Shown piece by piece: positions 5,120 through 5,379 of a stretch of DNA of 5,379 nt. Position numbers and translations under genes: made by a program. A model generated the notes under the pieces. The model saw only the letters and a list, made by a program, of their open reading frames with translations, searched no databases and had not been told where the DNA came from. Source of the DNA: an uncultured Clostridia bacterium (GTDB lineage Bacteria > Bacillota > Clostridia > Oscillospirales > CAG-272); assembly GCA_937892405.1 (NCBI GenBank), contig CALAFS010000249.1:1-5379 (forward strand), written 5' to 3'. Within the stretch, counting starts at the first letter, position 1, and each line of letters opens with the position of its first letter.

Positions 5120-5379
5120 TTACAATTCAATCTTTTGATTGAATTTTGCGCCTGTGATAAGAAAGACCGGAATATAGATCAGCGACGCGGCAAGACAGAC
5201 GGTCATTCTCCCAGAGCCGACCGACAGCGTCAGATCGCCGAGAAAAGAGGACAGCCAATAGTTTGTCAGGGAGACATCTTTCAGCTTCAAAAGCGAGTCC
5301 GCAAGCGACAGTACCACATTGACAAGCATGGGTGCCACGATGGTGGCGGCAATCGAAGAACCGTTTTTTCGAAGAACCG
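5120..5379 (-). CDS. C-terminal part of a membrane protein, probably an ABC-2 type permease (partial)
   Basis: The frame is open from the right edge of the window to TAA at 5120-5122, giving 85 codons of a gene whose start lies outside. Two hydrophobic stretches are visible, one near the beginning (IAATIVAPMLVNVVLSLADS) and one near the end (VCLAASLIYIPVFLITGAKF), followed by a short charged tail NQKIEL. The short loop between them carries NYWLSSFLGDLT. This pattern, with a final helix and a short polar tail, resembles the end of ABC-2 permeases of antibiotic or lantibiotic export systems in Firmicutes, where NYW-like residues are seen at the same place. The similarity is from memory, and any other multi-helix membrane protein remains possible. 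It converges on the MATE gene, with terminators between them. An internal GTG at 5336-5338 is not a convincing start, because the frame continues upstream through sensible membrane-protein residues. Confidence 0.6.
   Translation of the reverse strand, partial: VLRKNGSSIAATIVAPMLVNVVLSLADSLLKLKDVSLTNYWLSSFLGDLTLSVGSGRMTVCLAASLIYIPVFLITGAKFNQKIEL
5124..5145. repeat. 9-bp perfect inverted repeat at the end of the permease-like gene
   Basis: AATTCAATC (5124-5132) and GATTGAATT (5137-5145) surround a TTTT loop. The repeat covers the last codons before the stop at 5120-5122. It is AT-rich and lacks a T-run on the minus strand, so it is probably not the main terminator of that gene; it could protect the mRNA 3' end. 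Confidence 0.5.
5353..5379. repeat. 11-bp direct repeat at the right edge
   Basis: TCGAAGAACCG occurs at 5353-5363 and again at 5369-5379, a 16-bp period with a T-run between. The period is not a multiple of three, so it does not encode a repeated peptide. It may continue outside the window; chance or replication slippage are the simple explanations. Confidence 0.45.

Overview
The window looks like a piece of a Clostridia (Firmicutes) chromosome of moderate GC content. The evidence is the strong AGGAGG-type ribosome binding sites, the sigma-A-like promoters (TTGNNN, 17 bp, TATAAT), the Clostridia-style RecQ and MATE proteins, and a fragment of the ParB-like protein common on integrative elements of gut Clostridia. 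No rRNA, tRNA, CRISPR array or intact insertion sequence was seen.

Layout. Positions 1-850 are an AT-rich accessory patch, read on the minus strand. A good promoter (772-800) drives a small 59-residue conserved protein (519-698). This is followed by an ORF that runs off the left edge (433 to 1). That ORF is a chimera: about 84 residues of an unrecognised protein fused in frame to the C-terminal part of a ParB-like partition protein, with a sharp base-composition change at the joint near 181. The patch reads as a scar or remnant of mobile DNA.

Positions 849-3378 hold a two-gene minus-strand unit. A small SWIM zinc-finger protein (2920-3378) lies upstream of a full-length RecQ helicase (976-2826), and the unit ends at a long perfect hairpin terminator (849-897). 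Its promoter (3431-3459) is divergent from the promoter (3497-3525) of a MATE-family efflux pump (3588-4988). Between the two -35 boxes is a 12-bp perfect palindrome that could be a shared operator. The MATE gene ends at a strong terminator (4992-5037). The right edge holds the convergent C-terminal end of a membrane protein (5120-5379), probably an ABC-2 type permease.

Functionally, SWIM plus RecQ suggests a small DNA-repair or recombination operon, and MATE is a separate export function. The least explained parts are the chimeric ORF, the small truncated-looking neighbour, and the SWIM-RecQ pairing. Everything here comes from reading the sequence; no database search was possible.
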